In this document: in pieces, positions 10,450-20,860 of the stretch
Numbering within the stretch: the stretch's first letter is position 1
Layout: the number at the start of each line of letters is the position of its first letter
Program-made: the position numbers and the translations under genes
Assembly (NCBI GenBank): GCA_009746045.1
Contig: RPFO01000085.1
Coordinates: 569,439 to 620,438 of the forward strand
Direction: 5' to 3'
Length of the DNA stretch: 51,000 nt
Source of the DNA: Mesostigma viride
Lineage: Eukaryota > Streptophyta > Mesostigmatophyceae > Mesostigmatales > Mesostigmataceae
The notes under the pieces: generated by a model
Told to the model about the DNA's origin: nothing
Database searches by the model: none
Seen by the model: the letters and a program-made list of their open reading frames with translations, nothing else

Positions 10450-13400
10450 GCGGTGTTCAAACTGGGCTGGCGGACCACTAGGACGGTGCAGCAACTGCTG
10501 TGTATAGTTCATGGCAGGCTTACCAATGTTTCTAGGAATGTCCTTAGGGCCAGGCCAGGTCAGGATATGCCATGCACCCTGGCTGGCCAAGCCGCTGGGG
10601 GCTGGCCAGACCAAGGGCGATGTCTACCTGACTGGTGCGAGCAAGATGTCCTACGAATGCTATCCTACGGTGCCTAATCTCGTCCGTAATGCGAGGCATG
10701 CATACCCTTATACAAAGACTCTAATGACCTATGTGTGGAAAACCCTACATTCAGGACCTGTCGGAGCATCCTGTTTACTGTGCCGTCCAGCCGGATCGCA
10801 GCGTGTTCGTGAGCGTCCATGCCTCGGCGCCATAGGTGAGCACCCTTTGGACCAGGACCTTGAGGACGGCACTCGCTTGCGGTCCTAGCCCATGCACGTC
10901 CTTCGAGTGCCAGTAGGGGTCGAGCGAACGGAGCCTGGCCCAGGCCAGGCTGATGCGGGTGTTGATGCGCACATCGTCGGCGGTGTCGGGGAGCATGCTT
11001 TCCAGCAGTTTGAAGCAATCACGGAACGGGACCTCTGTCCCGTCTAGCAGCCGTGGCTTCGGCGGGCAACTGGTAGCCCCAATCACCATCGCCTCAGTTT
11101 TGACACTGATCTCCAACCCCACCGCCCGCGCCTCCAAGCCCAAACAGGACTTCCAGCCAGGTCTGAATGTGCTTGGGGCGCTCGATGAGGGTGAGTATCA
11201 TCCGCATAAATCAGGACGGACAGGCGGTAACCAGGGTCACCGCCGCCGAATTCCCGATCGTTAAGGATGTCAAAGCCAGGCTCAAACCCCTTGAGAGCCG
11301 TAAAGCGCGCGTGCACGTGCCTGGCGCGTGACGTGCTCAACGACAATAATGAACAGATATGGGGACAGGACACAACCTTGTATGCATACCCCGTGGTGAA
11401 TTGGGGGAATGGTGGCGTCGGTGCCTTCCGCAGTCCGCACTACAGCCTGTGATCCCTCATACAGCCCGGGCGAATGGCAGCAATAAATGCTGGTGGCACG
11501 CGATCCAGAGCTAGCTCAGTAGGATGGCCCCAAGAACCTCCCATGCAGAGGACCGTATCCGGCAAAGCCTTGATATAGTCAACAAAAATGAAGACCAGCG
11601 GAAAACCATCAGGGCAAATGCGACGCACCTCCTCCACCAGCCGGCCTGCGACAAATACAGCCATGACAGTGTTACTACTGTAGTACGGCCACGATGGAAA
11701 CCCATCTGAGACTCACCCGGGTGTGGGTCCGGCGCAGCGCGGAGCCTGTGCAGCATCATGCGCATGAACTGGACCTTCAGCATGGCGCTCTGGAGGCAGA
11801 CACCCCGATACTAATTACAAGGGTCAGCAGCAGAACCCTTTGTACAAGCATCAACTCGGATGGCCGTCTGCCACTCAGCAGGCGGAGGCTCATCAGAGAT
11901 CAGAAGACGGTTGCAGAACGCCAGCAGAAGCTCCCGCACCGCCAGGTCAGCGTTCATTCAGCAGCTCAGCCGAAAGGTGGTCGGCACCCGACGTACTGAC
12001 CGGCGGCCGCGTCATACAGCCGTCGCTTCTTCAATGGCCGCAAGGGCGCCGTCCAATTCCTTCAAAGTGACTAGGGGGGGACGACGTGTCGACGTCCTCG
12101 GGGGCGGCAAGGCAGCCCTCCTTCAAGGCAGCCGGGACTAGTTGGTAGTCCGCGGCCGAGGAGGGCGCCGCAGGCGGCGGGGGGGGTCCAGCAACACCAA
12201 GACGGGCGGCCGTCTCGGGGTCAGAAGCGCGCCAGGGGAGCCGGGGGCGCGAGCCCCACCTGTCAAGGAAACGTAATTGCGGACCAACCAGCGGTCAAGG
12301 CTGACCGGCGGCGCCGCGCCGTCCCCCGTGTGCTCCACCGGGGTGCGCTGCCGCCGCCCGGCCGGCCGCTGAGCCGGTCGAGTTGGTATACCACATTTCC
12401 TTGCCCTATGAGCTAGTTGGCAGGCCGCTTGGCATCCGCGATGCACTGGGCCGCCTCTGCGTCCTGAGCATGTGCGTAGGCCTCCATGAAGGGCGGCCTT
12501 GAGCACCGGCTTCAGCAGCGGATCCCGGTTAATACGCTTGAGGCGGTGCCGGGCAGCCAAGACCTTGGGGTCCTGTCTCTACGGAGCGGGCCGGGTCGGC
12601 GGCGGGGCATGGCCGGCAAGTGCCGGGCCGCCTGAGCAACGGGACGTGGGCCGCAAAGCCCGCAAAAATGGCAGCATTGGGAGCACCCCAGTGGTGGGCC
12701 AGCGCGTCGACGTCAGCCTGGGCCGCCCCCAGGGCCTCCACTGAGGTACGCCTGCCGGCACCCGGGTTCCGCTCGTGGTCGGCATCCGTCCAGTCCGGCC
12801 TCAGGCTGGTACCCGCGGACCGGGCGTAGCGCAGTCCAGTCAGGTCGGGCCACTGGGGCGCGACGCTTGGGAGCCTGGAACCGGAGCCGAATCAGGCGAT
12901 CGCACGCACCAAACGGTGGTCAGAGCACACCGTGGGTGGGTCGAACACTCGGGTACCCAAAACCGAAGCGCACCTGGGCTAGCTGCCGTACCACCACTCA
13001 GTCCAGACAGGTCTGACACTGAGTTGTTAGGGCCCCTGAAAAGTGACCAAGTCCCGTGAGGGACGTTGGAAGTGGCTGTTGACAGCAACCATCCCGCTAT
13101 CCCGCAAAAAGGCAGAAAACAAGGAGGTGTTGTCGTTAGCAACCGCCGTGTCGGCAGGCGCAAAGCCGGACTCAGTTCCGGCGGTGGCCGTCCCGGGCAC
13201 GTGAGTGCCAGCAATGCCCACGGGGAGCGTGGCGTTGGCGTCAAGCAGCATAACCAAGAAGTGGCGGGCCCCGGGGTGGCCGGCCCCTCAAGTTTATGCA
13301 AGTCCTCAAAGAACTGCTTGTGTTCCTTCTGCCGGGCAAACCACTATGGGGTGCATTATGCATAACCCACCCCGACCGTGATCGAGGTGGTGCTTAGACC

Positions 13401-13800
13401 GCCCCTCATGCAGCGGAGGTGAAATATGCCACCATAAGCCGGCGTGGGGTTAAAAACTTATAAGCGTGCTGAGGGCCTGAGGCTGGCAGCCATGCCAGCG
13501 GCGAACACAAAACGCCAATGCCACCTTGGCCTGGCGTCGAACCCACTACCAGCAAAGTAAAAACGCCAGCCACCTGCCAGACGTTCAGTGAGCACCGTGC
13601 CAGGAGGCACCGACGGTGCAACGATGCTCCTGGCACGTGTGGGACGCCTAGAATAGACACACGTTTTGCAATGCAGAAGGCACCAAGCTCCTCTATTGAC
13701 CCGGTAGCTATGGTCGCCATCTGCCTGTAAGGTGCGTGCGTTGAAAGTGGCGAGGGCCATGCAAGGATGGCATGCCTGCACTAGCTGGCCCAACAGGGGC
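10450..13800 (-). pseudogene. Decayed APE-type LINE ORF2 (endonuclease plus reverse transcriptase)
   Basis: Minus-strand frames read in order: an apurinic-type endonuclease start (LATFNARTL near 13750), a catalytic DANA-type segment (VMLLDANATLPVG near 13250), a proline/arginine-rich linker, RT motif FIFVDYIKA (near 11590), RT catalytic box YADD (11197-11208) and the RT C-terminal YGAEAWTLT (near 10815). Known role: ORF2 protein of a non-LTR retrotransposon performing target-primed reverse transcription. Several frameshifts and stops separate the domains, so it is inactive. RTE- or L1-related clades are both possible. The 5' boundary near 13800 is approximate. Confidence 0.85.
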
Positions 13801-14100
13801 GGAACGGGGAGGGGGGAGAGGGGTGGATGCAGCGGAAGGTGGGGATGGGGATGAAACGGAGGTGGACGGATGGTTGGAATAGTGCTTTTTTATCGCATGG
13901 ATCGAGCTTGTCCTGCAGGCAGAGGATGCGACAAACCATGTGCTCATTGGTAAGCTGTACAAACATGTAGACGTGTTTTCTCAAGAGGCCTGCGGCTGGT
14001 AGTCTTAAATTATATAGTGAACTCGGCTCATATATAGTCCATTCGGGCTTCCAGTTTCTCATGTTCATGTCTTTTCTCTGCATTATTTTGATGATTTTTG
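13801..14100. other. Spacer between two LINE copies
   Basis: No coding, RNA or repeat feature recognised. It ends at the TAAGTA that abuts the tail of the next LINE. Confidence 0.4.
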
Positions 14101-14216
14101 TAAGTACTAATTAATTAAATAGACACGTGACTGCGTCACGTGAGCCAATCGACTGAGTCCTCAGTGGGAGGGGAACATGGGGTACGTGGAATGGATGATG
14201 TAAGCTATCTAAGTCC

Positions 14217-14425
14217 CGGCATGATGCACCATGCCGTGGAGAGAGCGCTCTGTGCATGGCCTGCCCACCTGCGGCAGTGAGAGAAGCTAGGGCGCCCTCC
14301 CTCCTTCTCGCTGTGTATATAGGGTTGAAGGTTCCTTTACTCTGTATTGGCACCCACGTGAATTGAATTGAATTGAATTGTAACATAACTCCGTTGGGAG
14401 AATATGCACCCACGTGACGCAGTTA
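14217..14425 (+). mobile_element. Truncated ORF1-only retroposon inserted in the LINE 3' UTR
   Basis: Flanked by 10-bp ATCTAAGTCC (14207-14216, 14426-14435). Its body, about 130 bp, is the inverse complement of 17568-17697, the 3' UTR end of the ORF1-only element. It is itself interrupted by a 45-bp insertion at 14361-14405. Its own 3' end stops inside the CACGTGACGCAG hairpin without an ATTA tail. Confidence 0.75.
14361..14405 (-). mobile_element. 45-bp LINE 3'-tip micro-insertion (third nesting level)
   Basis: Flanked by GCACCCACGTG (14350-14360, 14406-14416; 11-12 bp). Minus strand reads ATATTCTCCCAACGGAG, then TTATGTTA and a (CAATT)4 tail. Same core as the insertions at 2425 and 10370. 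Confidence 0.8.
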
Positions 14426-14770
14426 ATCTAAGTCCTAGTTAATTACAGGGTTGTGGGCACCTGACGGCCCGAATCGCTATGAATGCCATACGCGGTCACA
14501 CGCGAAGCCCCCACAGACTGGGGGCCGGGTGGTCTCCTACGAGTGGCGGCCCTGCCGCGCACGGCCTGGGGCACGTGCACCAGGTGAGGACATAACGCCT
14601 GGGCTGGGCGGGCTTGGTGCCAGCTAGTGGCTATCTGATGTGTCTACCTGATCTGTGCAGGCCAGGTGCCCAGCTAGGCCCCAGGCCCCTGTGCCTGAGA
14701 ATGTGGGAAACATGGGGCAAATCAGCGTACAAATCCTCAGTACTAATGTGCAAACCAAAGGGGATGTTAA

Positions 14771-16490
14771 CTCGTCGTCTGTCCCTGGTCCTCTACGGAG
14801 GACTGAGTTGAACTCAGTCCTCTCTAGAGGACCGAGTTTTTGGGTTTCGTAGAAAATTCGCCCCGGTCAGAATGTTTGACAAAAAAATTCTCTCAAAATT
14901 TATTCAAATACTACGTGAAAAGATCTTTCTTGGACATATTTTTGCGATTTTTTTGGATTTGGTATGAGCGGCTAAATGTACGGTCAAAGTACAGGTGGTA
15001 AGGGTACTTTTCCACGTGAAACGCGAGTTCCGGAAATGCACGACCTAGCCATGGCGGCTCGCGCCCATGCATGCAGTTTACGTTTGCGGACGAGTTAGCT
15101 GTCCAAACTCAGGAAATAGATTTAACATGCCCTAAAGATGATAAAAATACATTTTTAGCTCGCGGGGATGCGATTTACCCGGTGTCGGCACTGTTCTTGC
15201 TGGAAAAAACTGCGATAAGGCAGGTCGACGGAATTGATGACTGCGCTTGCTTTCCGGCGCAATTTCAATGGCTGATAGGTTTCTTTCTACATTTTAACAT
15301 GCATTGTATTAGAATAAATTGAGTGACAGTATAGATTTGAGTATTTCGACCATTCTGTCACGTCATGGTCTATGTGCCGCAAAGTGCCACTTTTGCGGGC
15401 ACCGCCTGGGCCAAGGTAACGCTAGCCGTGCCAGGTAAAGCCGGATAATCGTTGCCTCTTCGTTTCTTGATGTTCGTACATGAGTTTAAGCTTGCGAGGC
15501 GTTGTCAGGTTCAAGTCTTGATGCTCTTTCTTGACCGTTGCCTGCCCTCTCTAAAACCCCCTTTTCAGATGATGTTATCAGGCATTTGCCTTGACCCAGT
15601 GTAGTTGTGCAGGGTTTTAGGAGCTGTGCAGGTTTAAACACCTTCATAGATGTTAGTTATTCTTTTGCTACGTTCATACTGCATGATTTTGAGGCCACGG
15701 GCCGCGTCAAGGGTGCATTCAAGCTTTTACGGGTGAGTGAAAAGTCTTGGTGACAAACCACTGCCATCATGTGCCAGCAACTATGTTGGCCACATCATGG
15801 CAAGGCAAAACAGTTATAGCCATATCTATTGTTGTTAGAAACAATGGAAATATGCTTAACCTACCCATTATATTGGTGGTTGACACTTATAACATAACCC
15901 TTTGTTGGTAGGGTATCCAAGCCCATTCCCTACATGCATGCATAGGCTCTCACTACATGATAAGGTATGATATACCTGAAGTATGATGATGCAAGTGTGT
16001 TGTCCTGTAATGCTTGAAGGGAAATGAGTTGATTGGGATGGTTGGTGGCCACGGTGGTGTGTAGTATGACCGCACTTACATGCTAGCAAAGTTAGCAAAA
16101 GCCCCATTCCTCTCCTGAGGACTGAGAGTTTTTTAATTGTTTCAGGCAGTTGCAGTGGCCAAATCGAGCCCAGTTTTTTTCCTCGTTTCAAGAACTATAT
16201 TGTTTACATGCCTATATTTTTTCTTCATGCACGAGGATTTGATTGAATTTTTCCCACTCGTTCTTATCCCGAAAAATGCAAATTCGCGAGGGGTGCCCAT
16301 CGTCCGTGTAATTTTCAGGTGTTCGGGTCAAGTTTTCACATATGCAGTATTTTTGCCAACAAAATGACATCTAGTACACCCCCGATCCACATCAAAACAT
16401 TTGGGATGGACCCCCCACCTAGTCGCTACATGCGGTTGAAAATTGTCAACTCAGTCCTCCTGTGAGGACTGAGTTGGGACAGACGACGAG
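14771..16490. mobile_element. Non-autonomous DNA transposon with TTAA target duplication
   Basis: A 1720-bp element with perfect inverted ends CTCGTCGTCTGTCCC, flanked by TTAA (14767-14770, 16491-16494). Subterminal palindromes sit at both ends (GAGGACTGAGTT and its complement). Its interior is AT-richer than the host LINE and has only short unrecognised frames (for example 15071-15322). Removing it with one TTAA rejoins the LINE codons ..K-A-L-N-I-P.., matching LNIPF in the LINE at 48.2 kb. TTAA duplication is known for piggyBac and Kolobok superfamilies; no transposase is visible, so the superfamily is open. Confidence 0.88.
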
Positions 16491-16494
16491 TTAA

Positions 16495-17521
16495 GGGCCT
16501 TGCGCAGCATCTTGGTGACTGTTGCCGTCGAGTCGTTGCTCCAGCTCCTGCGTCAGTGTCCAGGTCTCGGCGCCGTACTAAGGTCAGGAATCATCATCAG
16601 AATGGCGACCTTGAAGAGGTCACGCTTGACGATTCCGGCGGGGTTACTAGGGCGGGGTTGCTCGATCCACCAGCGGCGATGGTCATGGAGTTGCGCCCAC
16701 GCCATGCCGATCCGTGTCCGGCGTGAGGTCGTCCTCGCAGTTGGGATCGAAGCCAACTGCCGAGCAGCTTGAAGCAGCCTGAATTAAGTAGCCGGGTAGT
16801 TGACCTCGGTGTCGTCTAAGAGGCCGGCGGAGCGGGGGCGGGGGCCCTGCCATGCCGAGAGCTAGGGCCTCCGTTTTGGGGCTGATTTCCTGACCGGCCA
16901 ACCGCCCGAGCCTCCGTCGAGCGCCACGCAGTCCAGCCAAAGTTGGGCAGATACTTCTCGATGAGCATGATGTCATCGGCATAAATTATGAGGTCACTAG
17001 TAAATTCTGCTTGTTAGACGGCCCCCCTTGAATCCCCAAGCTCGTTGGTGATCACTAGGCCAGGGGCACGGCCTGCAATGCTAGCAAAGCGGGCACGTGC
17101 CTGGCGCATAGCATAATCCACTAGAATAATAAACAGGTACGGCGACAGGACGCAACCCTGCCAGACGCCGGCCGGTCTGCAGTGGACATCCATGGCGGGG
17201 TAAAGCCGTGTTGAGTGCGCACCGAAGTGGTCGACCCCGCATACAGCGTGCGGATGATGGTAATCAGGGGAGCCGTGGGGACGCAAGCACGAGCAAGGAC
17301 AGCCCAGCCAGAGGGCGGCCCAGAGGACAGAATCAAAAGCCTTGATGAAGTCGACGTACGAACTTAGATCCGGATGGCGCGAAACTCACCAGGTTGCAGG
17401 AGAGCGATTTCCTCGAAGAGGCGGCGCGCGACGAAGATGGCCATGACGGTGTTGCGCCCAGGACGAAAGCACATCAGTTTGACTCTCCCCAAGGTGATGG
17501 TCGAGAGCAGAACGAAGGCGG
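16495..17521 (-). pseudogene. LINE ORF2 reverse-transcriptase fragment (catalytic and C-terminal part)
   Basis: Minus strand encodes ESQ near the start, FVDFIKAFDSVLW-like motif near 17340, GVWQGCVLSPYLF near 17170, the catalytic IYADDIML (YADD at 16972-16983) and LTLTQELEQ before the TTAA insertion. Frameshifts around 17370 and elsewhere break the frame. It continues upstream at 19154 once the nested element is removed. Confidence 0.85.
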
Positions 17522-17532
17522 TTGAGGATCAT

Positions 17533-19142
17533 TAATTAATTAATTAATAAGCACGTGACTGCGTCACGTGGGTGCCAATACAGAGTAAAGGAACCTTCAA
17601 CCCTATATACACAGTGAGAAGGAGGGAGGGCGCCCTAGCTTCTCTCACTGCCGCAGGTGGGCAGGCCACAGAGCGCTCTCTCCACGGCATGGTGCCGGGG
17701 CGCAACACTGTGGGTGCAATACAACCAGTGCAATACCATAGGTAGGCTGACGCATAGCTTATGCTACAAATGTGAGGTGGGCTCAAGACGTCGGCTAATT
17801 AAGGCGCAAGCTGATGGCCACAAGGTGCCAGAGCTAATTGAAGGTACTATAACGCTGTGCGCTAATATCGTTTCAAGTGCTGTAATGCCTAAGCTATCCC
17901 ATCATCGATTGCCCCCATCTAGACAACTAGCTGGAGTGCTCTATCCCGGGGAAGCCCGGGGGGGCTTCCACAGTTTCTTGTTGACGTAGAGGTCCCCGCC
18001 CCGCCAGTACACTTGGGGCTTCTCGGGGTTGGTCTTGTGGCGGATGTAGTCGGGCCACTGATCGCGGCGTTGCTGCTGCTGGGCTGGCGTCAGGTCGTCG
18101 TCAAGCGACCAGGAGGTGTCCACCAGCTTCTTGCGGCGAGAGAGGAACCGAACTCGGGCTGTGATGTCGCTGAAGGTGAGGACCACTGGAGGGGGCCCAG
18201 CCTTGGCCCGTGGATGGGGCAGGCGGTAGGCGCCCTGCAGTATCGCACCTGGCAGCTGCATGCGCGCCAAGAGCTGTTTCTTCAGCTCGTCGAGAAGAGA
18301 GTCTGGGGTCTCCTCCGGCAGCATGTCGAAGCGCCTGAGGATGACCCGGCAGCGGCGACGGTCGCGGTCAGCGGCCTCGCGGCGCGTGTCTTCCAGCTCC
18401 TGGAGCTTGGTGGTGATGGCGGTCGTGGTAGAGGATGCCTGGCTCTTGAGCAGGTCCGCCCAGGAGGCGCGAGTCGAGGGGTCATCACTAGCCCTACCAG
18501 CAGGTTGGGCGGCGATGGTGGCCGTTCGCTCGGCGATCTCGGGGACCTGCGTGGCCAGGGCGTCTACCTTGGCGGCAACTGCCTCAAGTTTCACGGTGCC
18601 TTGGCCGACTCGGCCTTCCACCTGGTTAAGGCGGGTGGTCACAGTGGCTGTGGCCTCGGAAACTTTGGTGGCAATGTGCTCTTGCGTAGCAGTAAACTGA
18701 GGCTGGAGCTTAAGGGCGACTCTGGCTTCAATGTTGTTGACCTTGGCCGAGAGAGTGTTGAGTGGGCCGTCAGGCGCGTTCAGGGCGGCGAGCTGCTCAG
18801 CCATCGGCGCCAGCTGCTCCGCCACTGCAGCTCGGATGGAGTCCGTGCTGGGGGAGGTGCTGCTCTGCGGGGATGCTGCAGCTGCTGTGGCTGCCCGTCT
18901 GCGCTCATGCAGGAGGCTCCTGAGGCCAGCGTAGCCAATCTGGGTGATGTCGTGGGCGTCGCAGCGCAGGTAGCTGCACATGATGACTGCCTTCAAGTAC
19001 GCCTCCGGTTCTTGAAGCAGCCATTCCCAGGCGGGCTTGGTGACCTTGTCGCCAGGGGTAGGCAGGAAAAGTTCGTCATGGCGGGCCAGGAACTTGATAA
19101 CATCGTCACATTGTTCCTTCGTGAGCGTAAAGATTTCCAAGA
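17533..19142 (-). mobile_element. ORF1-only (half-LINE) retroposon nested in the LINE
   Basis: A 1610-bp element flanked by 11-bp TTGAGGATCAT (17522-17532, 19143-19153). On the minus strand it has an ORF1 open from its 5' edge, a roughly 370-bp 3' UTR, the hairpin CACGTGACGCAGTCACGTG (17552-17570) and a (TTAA)n tail. No endonuclease or RT lies between ORF1 and the 3' end. Excision restores FMRMILNRLR in the host RT. I infer a non-autonomous half-LINE comparable in concept to mammalian HAL1, 5' truncated within ORF1. Confidence 0.85.
17941..19140 (-). CDS. LINE ORF1-type RNA-binding protein, 5' truncated
   Basis: An unbroken frame of 399 codons ending TAG at 17941. It opens at the element's truncated 5' edge with TTG, and in-frame TGA lies in the host just upstream, so the true start is missing; the first internal Met is near residue 53. 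Order seen: N-terminal domain with HDELFLPTPGDK and WEWLL; alanine-rich heptad-like region (about 100-230: LAPMAEQLAALN, TTRLNQVEGRVG), likely coiled coil; an RRM-like part (RRCRVILRRFD near 260, PPVVLTFSD near 315); a C-terminal basic domain (RRKKLVDTSWSLDDDLT, WPDYIRHKT, QVYWRGGDLYVNKKLW). This architecture is that of L1-type ORF1 chaperones, which bind LINE RNA. Integrity over 399 codons suggests recent insertion. Confidence 0.8.
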   Translation of the reverse strand: MEIFTLTKEQCDDVIKFLARHDELFLPTPGDKVTKPAWEWLLQEPEAYLKAVIMCSYLRCDAHDITQIGYAGLRSLLHERRRAATAAAASPQSSTSPSTDSIRAAVAEQLAPMAEQLAALNAPDGPLNTLSAKVNNIEARVALKLQPQFTATQEHIATKVSEATATVTTRLNQVEGRVGQGTVKLEAVAAKVDALATQVPEIAERTATIAAQPAGRASDDPSTRASWADLLKSQASSTTTAITTKLQELEDTRREAADRDRRRCRVILRRFDMLPEETPDSLLDELKKQLLARMQLPGAILQGAYRLPHPRAKAGPPPVVLTFSDITARVRFLSRRKKLVDTSWSLDDDLTPAQQQQRRDQWPDYIRHKTNPEKPQVYWRGGDLYVNKKLWKPPRASPG

Positions 19143-19153
19143 TTGAGGATCAT

Positions 19154-20040
19154 GCGCATGAAAAACTTGAGTGCGGCGCTCTGGATGCAGACTCCGCGAT
19201 AGTTGGCGGGGTCGTCATGCAGGGGAGTCTTTGTTTTAGTACAGCATAATACGGTAGCCAGTGTGCTGCCACTCAGGAATCGGCGGCGCGTCGGCAAGCA
19301 GGATCCGGTTGCAAACGTCAAGCAGGAACCCCGTGAGCGCCGTCAGCTTAATTATCACCGGGGCGGGGAGCTCGTCAGGTCCAACGGCGGCGTAGAAGCG
19401 GAGTTGCTTGGCGGCGGTGCTCAGCTCGAGCTCGGTGAACGGCGGTAGCTCGTTGGGGTCGGCCAGGGGTTCCATCAGGGCCGGGTGCGTGTAGTCCAGC
19501 TCAGCGGCAGGCGGCGTGGGCGGCGCAGGGACGCCCACAGGCGCCAGGCGCGCGGCCGCCAGAGGGCCAAGCGGCGGAGGCGGCGGGGGGGCGCCGGCCG
19601 AGCAGCCGGTGCTGGGAGGAATACCACTGGTCAAGTTGCTGCTGCGGTGAGCCAGAGAGCATCTGCGGGGCCGGCTGCGCGCCGCCGGCTGGCCGTTGGG
19701 CGTGACGCAGGCGGGTCCAGGCGTACTTGCCGTGCTGGTCCTTGAGGTGGGCGAAGTACTCGCGGACATGGAGGTCCTCCTGCTCCTTGGTTGCCTGCCG
19801 GATCGATGGCCGAGTGGTATTCGGCTTTGAGGTGGGCGTAGCGGGCGGGGTCGCGGTTGTCGCGCAGGGCTTGCCGGGCCTGGATGACGCCGGGGAGCTG
19901 GTGCAGGCTGGTGCAGCGGGGCGGGCGGCGGGGGGGCAGCAGGGCCCCTGCCGTGGGCAGCTTGCCAGCGAGGTGCCGAAGGGCCGATGCCGGGCCTGCA
20001 GCGGGCAGCTGGGCATGGCTGGCCGGGATGTCCAGCGATA
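19154..20040 (-). pseudogene. LINE ORF2 fragment: linker and RT N-terminus
   Basis: Minus-strand frames include RQALRDNRDPARYAHLKAEY (near 19850), REYFAHLKDQHGKYAWTRLR (near 19720), a proline-rich stretch, and RT entry motifs PDELPAPVIIKL (near 19350) and ANYRGVCIQSAALKFFMRMI (19160-19215). A frameshift lies near 19240. The sequence joins directly to 17521 when the nested element is excised. Confidence 0.8.
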
Positions 20041-20272
20041 TAAGTATATTCATGTAAGGGGCAATAGGCTCACGTTGTGCAAGGGTGTGGATTGCTTTGT
20101 CCTGACTTCTGAGGCATGAATGCCTCTTTGGAAGGCAAGCTAAACCCTACGCACGATTATTATCAATGTGTTGATGATGATATGGGAGACTGCCATTCAT
20201 GAGTGAAAGCAACAACTCAACATCAGCGAGACACCACGAATGGCTATAAATAAGAAGCAGACAGATAGTGCA

Positions 20273-20741
20273 GTTTTTCCGCGTTTTCCGCGGCCCGGTA
20301 CTGAACGCAAATGGTTTTCACCTTTGCGGAGTGCCTGATCAAATATACGCTTGGCTGATTTCGATAGTACCGGCTACGCCCCCTTCTAGTAAAAAGAAGG
20401 ATTCAGCCGTGTTCAGCCCGTCTCACGGTGCGAGACTGAACAAGTCTCGCGTGCAGACACGTGTGTAGTACTCCTACACACAGATCTCGAGTGATTTATC
20501 TAGTACCAAATCCGAAAGGCTTGCATCACTCCCCGGACAGGAGAACTTTTGCGGATGACTGTAGGTGTAAGTTGGCGATGCCATGGTAACCGGAGACGTC
20601 CGTCCTATAGTCAGCAAAATTGGTGCGAGAGGTCCCCAGTTCGATTCCGGTCGGATTCATTTGCAGATCGCGTTTTTCCGCGTTTTCCGCGGCCCGGTAC
20701 TGAACGCAAATGGTTTTCACCTTTGCGGAGTGCCTGATCAA
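20273..20741 (+). mobile_element. tRNA-derived SINE-like element, copy 2, with 71-bp terminal direct repeats
   Basis: A 469-bp element flanked by 10-bp AGATAGTGCA (20263-20272, 20742-20751). The first and last 71 bp are identical direct repeats (20273-20343, 20672-20742), starting GTTTTTCCGCG and ending CTGATCAAA. B-box GTTCGATTCC is at 20639-20648, and ttggcgatgccatgg near 20572 is a weak A-box candidate. The body matches copy 1 throughout. Confidence 0.82.
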
Positions 20742-20860
20742 AGATAGTGCAAGCCTTGATGCTCCAGCTTGCAAGTGCCTGGAATGCAAAATCCAATTAC
20801 GGGCTCAGCCCTCAATCCTCGGCGCACGCACTATCCACAAATGTGCACATCAGTAGTCCC

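Larger units (their letters stand above)
14107..20040 (-). mobile_element. LINE copy broken by nested insertions
   Basis: Minus-strand element from an ORF2 linker region (about 20040) to a 3' UTR ending in the hairpin CACGTGACGCAGTCACGTG (14124-14142) and an ATTA-type tail at 14107. A weak 6-bp TAAGTA pair (14101-14106, 20041-20046) may be its target duplication. Excising the three direct insertions (14217-14425, 14771-16490, 17533-19142) and one duplicate each gives a continuous LINE co-linear with the copies at 10.4-13.8 kb and 47.3-48.8 kb. It lacks the endonuclease part, so it was 5' truncated on arrival. Confidence 0.85.

Noticed and set aside
14225-17697. Large transposon delimited by about 130-bp inverted repeats
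   Set aside because: The inverted pair is explained by two independent insertions of the same retroposon 3' end in opposite orientation, each with its own target duplication.
18013-19146. Plus-strand 377-codon frame
   Set aside because: Antisense shadow of the LINE ORF1, whose minus-strand product shows coiled-coil, RRM-like and basic domains.
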